Part shown: in pieces, positions 1 to 6,912 of the stretch
Position numbering within the stretch: the stretch's first letter is position 1
Layout: each line of letters starts with the position of its first letter
Assembly: GCA_002337385.1 (NCBI GenBank)
Contig: DDFY01000030.1
Span: forward strand, 104,679-122,424
Source of the DNA: Erythrobacter sp. UBA1916
GTDB taxonomy: Bacteria; Pseudomonadota; Alphaproteobacteria; Sphingomonadales; Sphingomonadaceae
DNA length: 17,746 nt
Reading direction: 5' to 3'
Position numbers and translations under genes: made by a program
Notes under the pieces: generated by a model
What the model was told of the DNA's origin: nothing
Seen by the model: only the letters and a program-made list of their open reading frames with translations
Databases searched by the model: none

Positions 1-236
<236 letters not shown>

Positions 237-303
237 GGGGGCTCACTTGGGGACTGGTTGACGCAGAGTCCAGCGCCCGGAAGGGCACGTGGCAGGTTAG
301 GTC

Positions 304-332
304 AATGTTCCTCAAACGTTCCAATGTGTCAA
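304..332 (-). promoter_or_regulatory. Candidate uvrA promoter
   Basis: Reading the minus strand, TTGACA (332-327) is followed after 17 bases by AACATT (309-304). The first is a perfect -35 hexamer and the second an acceptable -10. The predicted transcript would start near 297 and have a leader of about 60 bases before the uvrA ATG at 236. The LexA-type box at 307-321 covers the spacer and part of the -10, which is where a repressor would block RNA polymerase. This is inferred from motifs only. Confidence 0.55.
307..321. promoter_or_regulatory. LexA (SOS) box upstream of uvrA
   Basis: The direct repeat GTTC (307-310), seven bases, GTTC (318-321) matches the alphaproteobacterial LexA consensus GTTC-N7-GTTC exactly. 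It lies 71 bases upstream of the uvrA start and inside the candidate promoter. uvrA is a classic SOS gene, so both sequence and context support the call. LexA binding itself is inferred. Confidence 0.8.
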
Positions 333-660
333 CACAAGGCCAGCAGACGTAGTGCGCCGCTTGGCCGATTTGCAAAATCCGGAATGTCTGCAAGTGGGCC
401 GGTTTCAGACTGTCTGGTTCTGGCGGTGGGAGCGCTGAAGCCGACACTCGGGCCCCGTCACTGATATTGGCCGCTAGCCGTGCTGCGTCAAAAGCTTGGA
501 ACCTGACATTCGTCTAGGAGTCAGACAGCGGGTTTTCACGGCGAGGCATTCGCTATCGCTACCTCAGGGGTAGATCGCAAAGCGGCGTGGGGGCTCACGA
601 GGTAGCCGAAGCGGCATTTCGGACCCGCGAGCTCTACGGTGGCGTGCGCCAAGTCACTGA

Positions 661-1719
661 TTAGTCGGCGCCATCATCCCGAACTTCGCGAACGACAGCT
701 TCGATCGTATCGATTACTACCTGCGGCTTTTCTTGGTGAATATAGTGGCCGGTCACAGGCACTCTTCCGTTCGTCCCCCGGGTCGAAAGGGAGGCGAGTT
801 CAAGCCAGCCCTTGTGCGATTCCTCCACCATAGCTTCTAGGCGCGCGCGCTCTTCTGCTGGAAAGTCAGGCGGAAGCGGCAGATCTGTTGAGGTCAGCAC
901 GATGAGGGGCATGTCGCCGTAATCGCGTTCGGGATTGATCACGATCTTTGCCCCACCATCCAGAGCGCCAGCGAAAAATGCCGCCGCAGTTTCAAACTGT
1001 ACCGGGCTGCTGGCCAGCTTGGCTTTCAGAGCCGCTCTGACAGAAGGCGGAAATTGAGGCGGAAAAGCGAAACAGCCATCCGGATCGGGCCCGTTGGCGG
1101 TGAGATCCCCGCTCCGGACTTGATCTGCGCAGTGGTGCCACAACGCAGCAGGACCCTGCTGGTGGGCGGGAGCCGGATCTAGCGTCGGCGCCACGTTCGC
1201 CATTCGAGCCGGCTGATCCGGTATGCTCGGGTCGATGAGAATCATACCGACAACTTGTTCTGGGTTGCTATCAGCGAACAGCAGGGTCTCGTACGATCCG
1301 AGAGAATGGCCCACCAGCACATACGGCCCAGGGATGTTCGCCACCACCAAAGCCGCTTTGAGGTCAGACGCGTTCGTCTCAACAGTGGGCTCAAACGCAG
1401 TGCCATCACTGAGACCGAAGCCTGGCCGATCCCAGGAACAAACCTGAGTGGTCCTCGCGACTTGTGGCTGCACCTTGCTCCACGCTGCGGACCAGTCGCC
1501 CTGTCCCGCTGAGAGGATCACCGTGGGCGATCCTTCGCCCATGCAGACCATGTGGAATTCGCGCCCGCCCGGTAGATCCACGGATTGCTCTGTGTCGGCA
1601 TAGGGAAGCAGCGTTTCATCGACCGCAGATTCGGCGGGAGAAACCGCATTCTGAGCAAGTGCTGGCGTGGAGATGAGCAGCGCGAACACAATCGTTGGGC
1701 CGCATTCGTGAAATTTCAT
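661..1719 (-). CDS. Exported alpha/beta-fold hydrolase
   Basis: A 352-residue alpha/beta hydrolase of unknown substrate, probably secreted to the periplasm. Residues 1-22 (MKFHECGPTIVFALLISTPA then LA) look like a signal peptide. The nucleophile elbow GHSLGS places the catalytic serine at about residue 139, and the C-terminal GHYIHQEKP block supplies the catalytic histidine (about 325). An oxyanion-region block SAGQGDWSAAW (70-80) and CSWDRPGFGLSDG (94-106) are also typical of the family. I chose the ATG at 1719, five codons inside the longest frame (1734), because GAGAGG lies just upstream of it and the signal peptide then starts properly. The gene is divergent from a TetR-type repressor, with a palindromic operator candidate between them, so it is probably that repressor's target. 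Esterase, lipase and haloperoxidase-like roles are all possible and the sequence does not decide. Confidence 0.85.
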   Translation of the reverse strand: MKFHECGPTIVFALLISTPALAQNAVSPAESAVDETLLPYADTEQSVDLPGGREFHMVCMGEGSPTVILSAGQGDWSAAWSKVQPQVARTTQVCSWDRPGFGLSDGTAFEPTVETNASDLKAALVVANIPGPYVLVGHSLGSYETLLFADSNPEQVVGMILIDPSIPDQPARMANVAPTLDPAPAHQQGPAALWHHCADQVRSGDLTANGPDPDGCFAFPPQFPPSVRAALKAKLASSPVQFETAAAFFAGALDGGAKIVINPERDYGDMPLIVLTSTDLPLPPDFPAEERARLEAMVEESHKGWLELASLSTRGTNGRVPVTGHYIHQEKPQVVIDTIEAVVREVRDDGAD

Positions 1720-1754
1720 GTGAGCCTCTCTCATTCCAGCTTCCTTATATCTGC

Positions 1755-1775
1755 TAGACTAACGCTGTTAGATTA
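1755..1775. promoter_or_regulatory. Palindromic TetR-type operator candidate between hydrolase and repressor
   Basis: The core CTAAC-gct-GTTAG (1759-1771) is a perfect inverted repeat, and the outer TA/TA pairs at 1755-1756 and 1774-1775 extend the dyad around centre 1765. It lies between the divergent hydrolase and TetR genes. It sits 16 bases upstream of the repressor GTG and just upstream of a minus-strand TATAAG (1749-1744) that could be the hydrolase -10. A repressor bound here could shut both genes. Binding is inferred. Confidence 0.6.
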
Positions 1776-1790
1776 CGGCACAAGTGCAAA

Positions 1791-2324
1791 GTGGCGGCAA
1801 GAAATCTAGATCGAGCGACAATCGTCGAGGCAGCCCTCAAAATCCTAAGGGATGAAGGCTTGCATGCTGTTAGCTTGCGGAATGTAGCGTCCGCCGTAGG
1901 CGCACGTGCGCCGTCGCTTTACTGGCACGTACCAAACAAATCTGTGCTTTTCGGATATATGTCGGAACACATCTTTCGTGCGTGCCTCGACCAGGTGCCC
2001 CCTTCAACAGATTGGCGCGAATGGCTGCGCAACCTTGCGATTGTGGTCTGGCGCAGCCAACGACAGACTAGGGATTTGCACCAACTCATGCTTCAATCGG
2101 TGATGGAGCCTGAAGTGCTGCGCAGCTTTACAGCGCACATCGTAGATCAGATAATCGCGCTTGGTATCGACAGTTCAATTGCATTTGATGCGCAGAAATC
2201 TGTGCTTTCTCTGACCACGGGTTGGACCATGATGCCTCACGATCCAGCCTTTCAAGAAATCGCTCCAGAACCTGCTTTTCTTCGATGCCTAGATTCTGTG
2301 ATTCGTGGATGGGATAATCTGTAA
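1791..2324 (+). CDS. TetR-type transcriptional repressor (TetR_C_1-like)
   Basis: A 177-residue DNA-binding repressor. The N-terminal helix-turn-helix (about residues 8-53) contains RDEGLHAVSLRNVASAVG and SLYWHVPNKSVL. The LYWHV-NK block is the signature of the classical tetracycline repressor branch rather than of TetR relatives in general. The rest would be the ligand-binding and dimer domain, and it is shorter than the roughly 200-residue norm. The start is GTG at 1791. I see no Shine-Dalgarno sequence in front of it, so it may be a leaderless or weakly translated message. It is divergent from the hydrolase gene and shares the palindrome at 1755-1775, implying autoregulation plus control of the hydrolase. 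Its DNA is much less GC-rich than its neighbours: I count 27 GC of 60 in 2161-2220. The ligand is unknown. Confidence 0.85.
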   Translation: MAARNLDRATIVEAALKILRDEGLHAVSLRNVASAVGARAPSLYWHVPNKSVLFGYMSEHIFRACLDQVPPSTDWREWLRNLAIVVWRSQRQTRDLHQLMLQSVMEPEVLRSFTAHIVDQIIALGIDSSIAFDAQKSVLSLTTGWTMMPHDPAFQEIAPEPAFLRCLDSVIRGWDNL

Positions 2325-2501
2325 TGCCGGCGGCCGCCGCAAAGCAATTAGTGTGCCGCCGCGCGCTTGGCATCGCTGGCTCATTACCGAATGGCACCTA
2401 TCCGTCTTTGGCCCGGTTGCAGACAGGCAGGTTTCGCAGAGGATTGAGGCTATAGCCGCCGCCAGATGGATAAGGCGAGGCTTCACTGGACCTCGACACG
2501 G

Positions 2502-3131
2502 TCAGCTCTCGATTGGATGTTCCGCGCTGCCGCCTGAATGTCGCCAGCGCATCAGGTACTCGGTGGCGCGCTCTCGGGCGAAATTCTCGGGCAAGTCCAG
2601 CGCCGCCAGGGTTCCCGGTCCGATCAGCGATGCGCTTAGCGCCGCCATCACGGTAACCGCCACCACTTTCGGCATTGCATCGGGCGTCAGGCCCTCGCCC
2701 TCCGGTGTTTCGCCAAGCTCGGCAGGCACTTTGGCAAGATGCTGGTACATCGAATCCAGCCGATCACTGCCCTGGGCAGCGAGCCAGCCGATCAACCGGC
2801 CGACGCCGTCGCTTTCGAATCTGTCGAAAATCAGATCGACCAGGTCGGCTTCGGTGATGGCCCCGGTGCGTAGCCTGTTCGTCCCTTCGCGCACGGCCGT
2901 GATCATGTCCGCAATCAGCGCATCGGCAAGCGCGGTCTGGAGGTTCGCCGCCGATCCGAAATGATGGGTAATGTTGCCATGCGCCATCTTCAGCGCCCTT
3001 GCCACGCTTTGCAGAGTGACCGCATCCGGGCCGCCGGTGACGAGCAACTGGCGTGCCGCCGCGATCGCTTCGGTCCGGACATCATCCGGAGTGCGGCGGC
3101 GCCGGCGTGTGGTATCGAGTGCTATTGTCAT
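2502..3131 (-). CDS. TetR/AcrR-family regulator of the adjacent efflux operon
   Basis: A 209-residue TetR-family regulator. After an arginine-rich N-terminus (TTRRRRRTPDDVR), residues about 14-70 form the helix-turn-helix, with AIAAARQLLVTGGPDAVTLQ, SVARALKMAHGNITHHFGS and AANLQTALADALI. The C-terminal part is the variable effector-binding domain. The ATG at 3131 lies within a 22-base palindrome (3122-3143). The gene is divergent from the outer membrane protein/adaptor/permease operon that starts at 3264, the standard arrangement for a local repressor of an efflux system. It is convergent with the other TetR gene, which ends at 2324. The 177 bases between them contain a perfect 12-base GC palindrome (2328-2339) but no T-tailed terminator. 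The inducer is unknown; it may be a substrate of the pump. Confidence 0.88.
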   Translation of the reverse strand: MTIALDTTRRRRRTPDDVRTEAIAAARQLLVTGGPDAVTLQSVARALKMAHGNITHHFGSAANLQTALADALIADMITAVREGTNRLRTGAITEADLVDLIFDRFESDGVGRLIGWLAAQGSDRLDSMYQHLAKVPAELGETPEGEGLTPDAMPKVVAVTVMAALSASLIGPGTLAALDLPENFARERATEYLMRWRHSGGSAEHPIES

Positions 3132-3143
3132 CGATTACAATAG
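3122..3143. promoter_or_regulatory. 22-base palindrome over the start codon of the efflux regulator
   Basis: CTATTGT (3122-3128) and ACAATAG (3137-3143) are perfect inverted arms around the spacer CATCGATT, which is itself nearly symmetric (ATCGAT). Only one base pair of the 22-base dyad fails. The regulator's start codon (3131-3129) lies inside it. This is a strong candidate for the autoregulatory operator of the TetR-family protein. The role is inferred from symmetry and position. Confidence 0.65.
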
Positions 3144-3157
3144 GGAGTAGGGGCGGC

Positions 3158-3170
3158 TCATTGTCAATGA
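3158..3170. promoter_or_regulatory. Second palindrome with divergent -35 elements in the efflux control region
   Basis: TCATTG-T-CAATGA is a perfect 6-1-6 inverted repeat. It contains TTGTCA on the plus strand (3161-3166), which could be the -35 of the efflux operon with GGTAAT at 3185-3190. It also contains TTGACA on the minus strand (3168-3163), which could be the -35 of the regulator with CCTATT at 3144-3139. It shares the ATTGTCA..GAT pattern with the palindrome at 3122-3143 (10 of 12 bases), so both could bind the same protein. Confidence 0.5.
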
Positions 3171-3263
3171 TGCCGATGGCGTTGGGTAATCAATGTACGA
3201 GCACAAAAGGTTTACCCGTGGCGCCGCCTCCGCGCACAGCGTCGCAGATCGGCGGGTCTGTTT

Positions 3264-4775
3264 ATGAGACGATCGCGCCTAAGGCATGCGATCGGCGCTG
3301 CAACACTGGTGCTGGCAGCCTGGCCGCTATCTGTGGGGGCGCAAGAGATGCCTGCCCCGCAAGAGACCGCACAAGATGTGACCTTCGACGCGGCACTGGC
3401 ACGGATCGATGCGACATCTCCCGGCCTCGCCGGAGAGGAGCATGCGGTCCGCGCGAGCGAGCTGCTCGCCGATGCCACCCGCACGCTGCGTAGGCCGACG
3501 GTGACCGCGTCTGCCAGCCTCATCGAGTATCAGAAGACGCTGGGGGTCGACATTTCCGGCGCGCGCGACAATGCCGAGAATGCGGCGAGCGATTTCCTGA
3601 CCCAATTGCCCGGCCAGCTTCCGCCCGGCCTCCAGCAGATCGTCGGCGACGTGACGCAGCGTTTCGGTGCGGCGCTGCCTGCGATCTTCGGCCAGATTCC
3701 TGACACGTTCCAGTTCCAGACCCGTGACACGGTGTTCCGGCCAACGCTCACCGCAGCAATGCCGATCTACACCGGCGGCGCAATCGGCGCCGTTCAGGAC
3801 GGCGCGGATGCCGCAGTCGGCGTCGCCCGCGCAAGGCAGGCTGGCGGGCGCGACCTGTCGCGGGTGAACCTCGTTAAGACCTATTTCGGGCAGCAGGTGG
3901 CGGTGCAGCTGGCCCGCTCGACCCGCGAGACGCTGGAGAGCTTCGATCGCCACCTGTCCGATGCGACCAAGCTGGAAGAAAACGGCTTCATCCCGCACGC
4001 GCGGGTGCTGCAGGTACAGGTCGCGCGCGATGCCGCGCAGCGCGCCTACGAGCGTGCCCGGCTGGAGAAGGCAACTGCCACCGATGCGCTGGCCCGGCTG
4101 CTTGACCATTCGGGCGAGATTTCTGCGGTAACACCGCTGTTCGTCCGGTCCACGCCGCTCCCGCCGGTGGAGACCTTTCTCGCGAGCGTCGATTCCACGC
4201 CGCAGGTGCGCGGGGGCGACGCGGCCTATGAGATTGCCGATGCTGGTGTCGATCTGGCCAAGTCGCGCTACCGCCCGCAGGCGTTCGCTTTCGGCAGCTA
4301 CAACGCCAATCGCGACAGTGCGCTGCCGATCGATCCGGACTGGATCGCGGGCGTCACCTTGCGCTTTACGCTGATGTCCGGCTTCGACCGGCGCAAAACG
4401 CTTCAGGCAGCGCAGGAACGCGAACGCGCAGCGGCGGACGCTGCCGCCCAGACCCGCAGGGACGTCACCGGGCAGATCGTGCGCGCCTGGAACTTGGTCG
4501 AAACCGCAAGGCGATCCTTCCTGCTGCTCGACAGCAATCTCGCCGCCGCGCGCGAGAACCTGCGGGTGCAGCAGCTCTCCTTTGCTGCCGGAGAAGCGCC
4601 GTCGTCCGCACTGGTCGACGCTGAAGCCATCTTGGCGACGACCAAGACGCAGCGGATCGCCGCAGCCTACGAGTATGATCTGGCGCTTGCAGGCCTGCTC
4701 GCCGCGAGCCACCGTGTCGACGAGTTCAGCACGTTTCTGGCGCAAGCCGACCGACGCTTGGAGGATTACGAGTGA
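3264..4775 (+). CDS. TolC-like outer membrane efflux protein
   Basis: A 503-residue outer membrane factor of the TolC/OEP family, forming the exit duct of a tripartite pump. The N-terminus MRRSRLRHAIGAATLVLAAW is a signal peptide with likely cleavage in SVGAQ-EMPAP. The body shows the family's two repeats of long alanine- and arginine-rich amphipathic helices, for example LVKTYFGQQVAVQLARSTRE and ETLESFDRHLSDATKL in the first half. The second half has AAQERERAAADAAAQTRRDV and LAAARENLRVQQLSFAAGEA. The length is typical. The ATG at 3264 has only a weak upstream purine stretch. The stop TGA at 4773-4775 overlaps the GTG start of the adaptor gene, so translation is probably coupled. It is the first gene of the efflux operon and is divergent from the TetR-family regulator. 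Confidence 0.9.
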   Translation: MRRSRLRHAIGAATLVLAAWPLSVGAQEMPAPQETAQDVTFDAALARIDATSPGLAGEEHAVRASELLADATRTLRRPTVTASASLIEYQKTLGVDISGARDNAENAASDFLTQLPGQLPPGLQQIVGDVTQRFGAALPAIFGQIPDTFQFQTRDTVFRPTLTAAMPIYTGGAIGAVQDGADAAVGVARARQAGGRDLSRVNLVKTYFGQQVAVQLARSTRETLESFDRHLSDATKLEENGFIPHARVLQVQVARDAAQRAYERARLEKATATDALARLLDHSGEISAVTPLFVRSTPLPPVETFLASVDSTPQVRGGDAAYEIADAGVDLAKSRYRPQAFAFGSYNANRDSALPIDPDWIAGVTLRFTLMSGFDRRKTLQAAQERERAAADAAAQTRRDVTGQIVRAWNLVETARRSFLLLDSNLAAARENLRVQQLSFAAGEAPSSALVDAEAILATTKTQRIAAAYEYDLALAGLLAASHRVDEFSTFLAQADRRLEDYE

Positions 4776-5776
4776 ACGAAGAATCGGCCGCCCCGGCCTC
4801 GCGCCGCAAGCGCATCATCGTGATCGCCGTCGTTGTCGTCGTGCTTGCCGTGGTGATCCTCGGCCTGTGGCTTGCTAGCCGACCGGCCCCGCAGCAGCTT
4901 CAGGGCATGGTCGATGCCGAAGAGGTGAATGTCGCAACCAAGGCATTGGCGCGGGTCGAAAAGCTGATGGCCGAAGAGGGGCAGCGGGTGGAGGCTGGCG
5001 CGGTGCTCGCCACGCTGTCCAGCCCCGAGATCACGGGCGCTCAGGCGCAGGCACAGGGCGCACTCGACGCCGCGCGCGCGATCGCGTCGGCCACCAACGA
5101 GGGCCCGCGCGAAGAGGATATCGCGACGCTACGCTCGACCTGGCAGGCGGCGCAGGCGGCGGCCGATCTGGCGGCGGAGACAAGCCGCCGCACCCAGAAC
5201 CTCTATGCCGAGGGCGTGGTCGCTGCGCAGCGCCGCGATGAGGCCGTGGCGGCGCGCGACAGCAGCGCGCGCATGGCCGAGGCTGCGCGCCTCCAATATC
5301 AGAAGGCGCTGGCAGGGGCACGGCGCCAGACCAAGGCCGCTGCCGATGCGCAGGTCCGTATCGCCCAGGCGGGTGCCCAGACCGCCGAGGCAATGGAGAG
5401 TGAGACCCGGCTCGTTTCGCCGATTGCGGGCGAGGTGGCGCGCAAGCTGGTCCAGCCCGGCGAAATCGTCAGCCCGGTTCTGCCTGCTTATCAGGTGCTC
5501 GACATCGACCATCCCTGGGTTTCAGTCAATCTGCGTGAGGATCAGTATAGCAGCCTGTCGACGGGCACGGTTCTTCGCGGCCACATTCCTGCACTGGATC
5601 GCGACGCGGAGTTTCGGGTCTATCTGATCTCGCCGCGCGGCGACTTCGCGACGTGGCGGGCGACCCGCGAGGCATCGGGTTACGATGTGCGCACATTCGA
5701 GGTTCGGCTGCGACCTGTGGAGCCGATCGCCGAGCTGCGCCCCGGTATGAGTGTCCTGTTCGACTGGCCGCAATGA
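4772..5776 (+). CDS. HlyD-family periplasmic adaptor (membrane fusion protein)
   Basis: A 334-residue membrane fusion protein linking the inner membrane permeases to the outer membrane duct. Residues about 13-36 (RKRIIVIAVVVVVLAVVILG) are a single membrane anchor after a basic start. The first biotinyl-lipoyl half is at about 44-80 (GMVDAEEVNVATKALARVEK). A long alanine-rich coiled-coil hairpin covers about 85-200. The second lipoyl half is near 205-236 (ESETRLVSPIAGEVARKLVQ then PGEIVSP), and a beta-barrel domain follows. The GTG at 4772 is favoured by GGAGGA about 6 bases upstream and by its overlap with the preceding stop. The architecture resembles the adaptors paired with ABC-2 permeases (YbhG/YhiI type), in keeping with the next two genes. 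Confidence 0.9.
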   Translation: MNEESAAPASRRKRIIVIAVVVVVLAVVILGLWLASRPAPQQLQGMVDAEEVNVATKALARVEKLMAEEGQRVEAGAVLATLSSPEITGAQAQAQGALDAARAIASATNEGPREEDIATLRSTWQAAQAAADLAAETSRRTQNLYAEGVVAAQRRDEAVAARDSSARMAEAARLQYQKALAGARRQTKAAADAQVRIAQAGAQTAEAMESETRLVSPIAGEVARKLVQPGEIVSPVLPAYQVLDIDHPWVSVNLREDQYSSLSTGTVLRGHIPALDRDAEFRVYLISPRGDFATWRATREASGYDVRTFEVRLRPVEPIAELRPGMSVLFDWPQ

Positions 5777-6912
5777 GCGCGTTCGGGCGGGCACTGACGC
5801 GCGAGCTGCGTCACTTGCGCCGCGATCGCTGGGATCTGGCGGGGCTGTTCATCGTCCCCGGCATCCTGTTGGCGCTGATGGCCGGGATGCTGTTGCAAGG
5901 AACGATGCACAAGCTTCCGCTGGCCGTGGTCGACAGCGATGGCACCAGTGCGAGCCGGACGATGATCCGTGCGTTGGATGCCTCACCGATGATCCGGATC
6001 GACGGCCTCTATCAGAGCGAGCCCGATGCCATGCGCGTGCTGCGAAGCGGCGAGGCGATGGCTCTTGTCCATCTGCCGCCGGGGCTTGGCGAGGGGCTGG
6101 CCCGCGATCGTGAGCCCGTAATCCGCATTCTCTACAACGCCAGCTTCCTGTCGGCAGGCCGCCAGCTTTCGAGCGCCGCAGAACAGGCAGTGCAAGCGAG
6201 CGCGCTCCAGATTCTTGCCGACGAGCTTCCAAACCACACGCTGCCCTCGCCGCGCACCAGACGGCTTGCGGTGGAGGCAACCGCTCTGGGCAATGCCTCG
6301 GGCAGCTATGAATGGTTTCTCGGTCTGCTGATCTATCCGTCGGTGCTGCATCTGGTTGCAGCGTGCGCGACCGCGATGGCACTGGGGCGCGAGCTTCGTG
6401 ACGGATCGCTGGCCAGCTGGGCGCGATCCACCGGCGGGGTCGCGTCGGCATTAGCAGGCAAGATGCTGCCCTATGTCGTGGTCGTCAGCCTGTGGGGCGT
6501 TGCCTGGATGCTGTGGCTGACCCTCGCGCGCGGCTGGCGGTTCGAGGGGAGCATCGCCCTCATCACTTTCGCCCAGACGCTGCTCTACGCAGGAACAGCC
6601 GCGATTTCGGCGTTGCTGATCGCCATCACACGCGACACGCCAGCGACATTATCTGCCGGTATCGTCTACGCGGGTTCGGCGCTTGCCTATTCGGGAGCGA
6701 CGCTGCCGCTTAATGGGGGCAGCCTTTTCGCGCGTGCCTGGAGCAACCTGCTCCCGCTGCCCCACTACCTTGCGCTGCAGCTGGGACAGGTGAGCGACCA
6801 GGCGATAACGATGACCGGAGCCATCGTACCCACCATCGCGCTCTCGGCATACCTCGTGATAGCTGGCAGCGGCGCGATCGCGCTCATCTCTGTCGCGGCA
6901 CGCCGCCAATGA
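5773..6912 (+). CDS. ABC-2 type permease, first of two
   Basis: A 379-residue inner membrane transport protein of the ABC-2 family (ABC2_membrane_3 type, like YbhS/YhhJ). TM1 is at about residues 22-41. A periplasmic domain of about 140 residues follows, including VVDSDGTSASRTMIRALDAS, and from about residue 182 there is a cluster of five or six further membrane segments. The start ATG at 5773 overlaps the adaptor's stop (ATGA). The open frame extends 40 codons further upstream inside the adaptor gene, but the overlap start gives the normal family N-terminus. ABC-2 permeases normally work with a cytoplasmic ATPase, but none is encoded in this operon. The substrate is not predictable. Confidence 0.88.
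   Translation: MSAFGRALTRELRHLRRDRWDLAGLFIVPGILLALMAGMLLQGTMHKLPLAVVDSDGTSASRTMIRALDASPMIRIDGLYQSEPDAMRVLRSGEAMALVHLPPGLGEGLARDREPVIRILYNASFLSAGRQLSSAAEQAVQASALQILADELPNHTLPSPRTRRLAVEATALGNASGSYEWFLGLLIYPSVLHLVAACATAMALGRELRDGSLASWARSTGGVASALAGKMLPYVVVVSLWGVAWMLWLTLARGWRFEGSIALITFAQTLLYAGTAAISALLIAITRDTPATLSAGIVYAGSALAYSGATLPLNGGSLFARAWSNLLPLPHYLALQLGQVSDQAITMTGAIVPTIALSAYLVIAGSGAIALISVAARRQ

Larger units (their letters stand above)
237..660. other. 424-base stretch without a supported gene
   Basis: Apart from the uvrA promoter and LexA box near its left end, no gene is supported here. The open frames that cross it are short, lack recognisable domains and have no convincing ribosome binding sites. 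No tRNA-like cloverleaf or T-tailed hairpin was seen. A TGGCG-CA-CGCCA type hairpin just downstream of the hydrolase stop (about 641-652) has no T-run and is too weak to call a terminator. Confidence 0.6.

Noticed and set aside
2328..2339. Perfect 12-base GC palindrome just after the first TetR gene
   Set aside because: It has no loop and no T-run, so it does not look like a terminator; GC-rich self-complementary words arise easily in this DNA.
2305..2964. 219-codon open frame on the plus strand
   Set aside because: Most of it is antisense to the TetR-family regulator; the unshared part (2325-2501) shows no recognisable protein.
3327..4745. 472-codon open frame on the minus strand
   Set aside because: It is antisense to the TolC-like gene, which has a signal peptide, family helices and a coupled downstream neighbour.
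5653..5772. Upstream extension of the first permease frame
   Set aside because: It lies inside the adaptor gene, and the ATG at 5773 overlaps the adaptor stop in the same way as at the other junctions.
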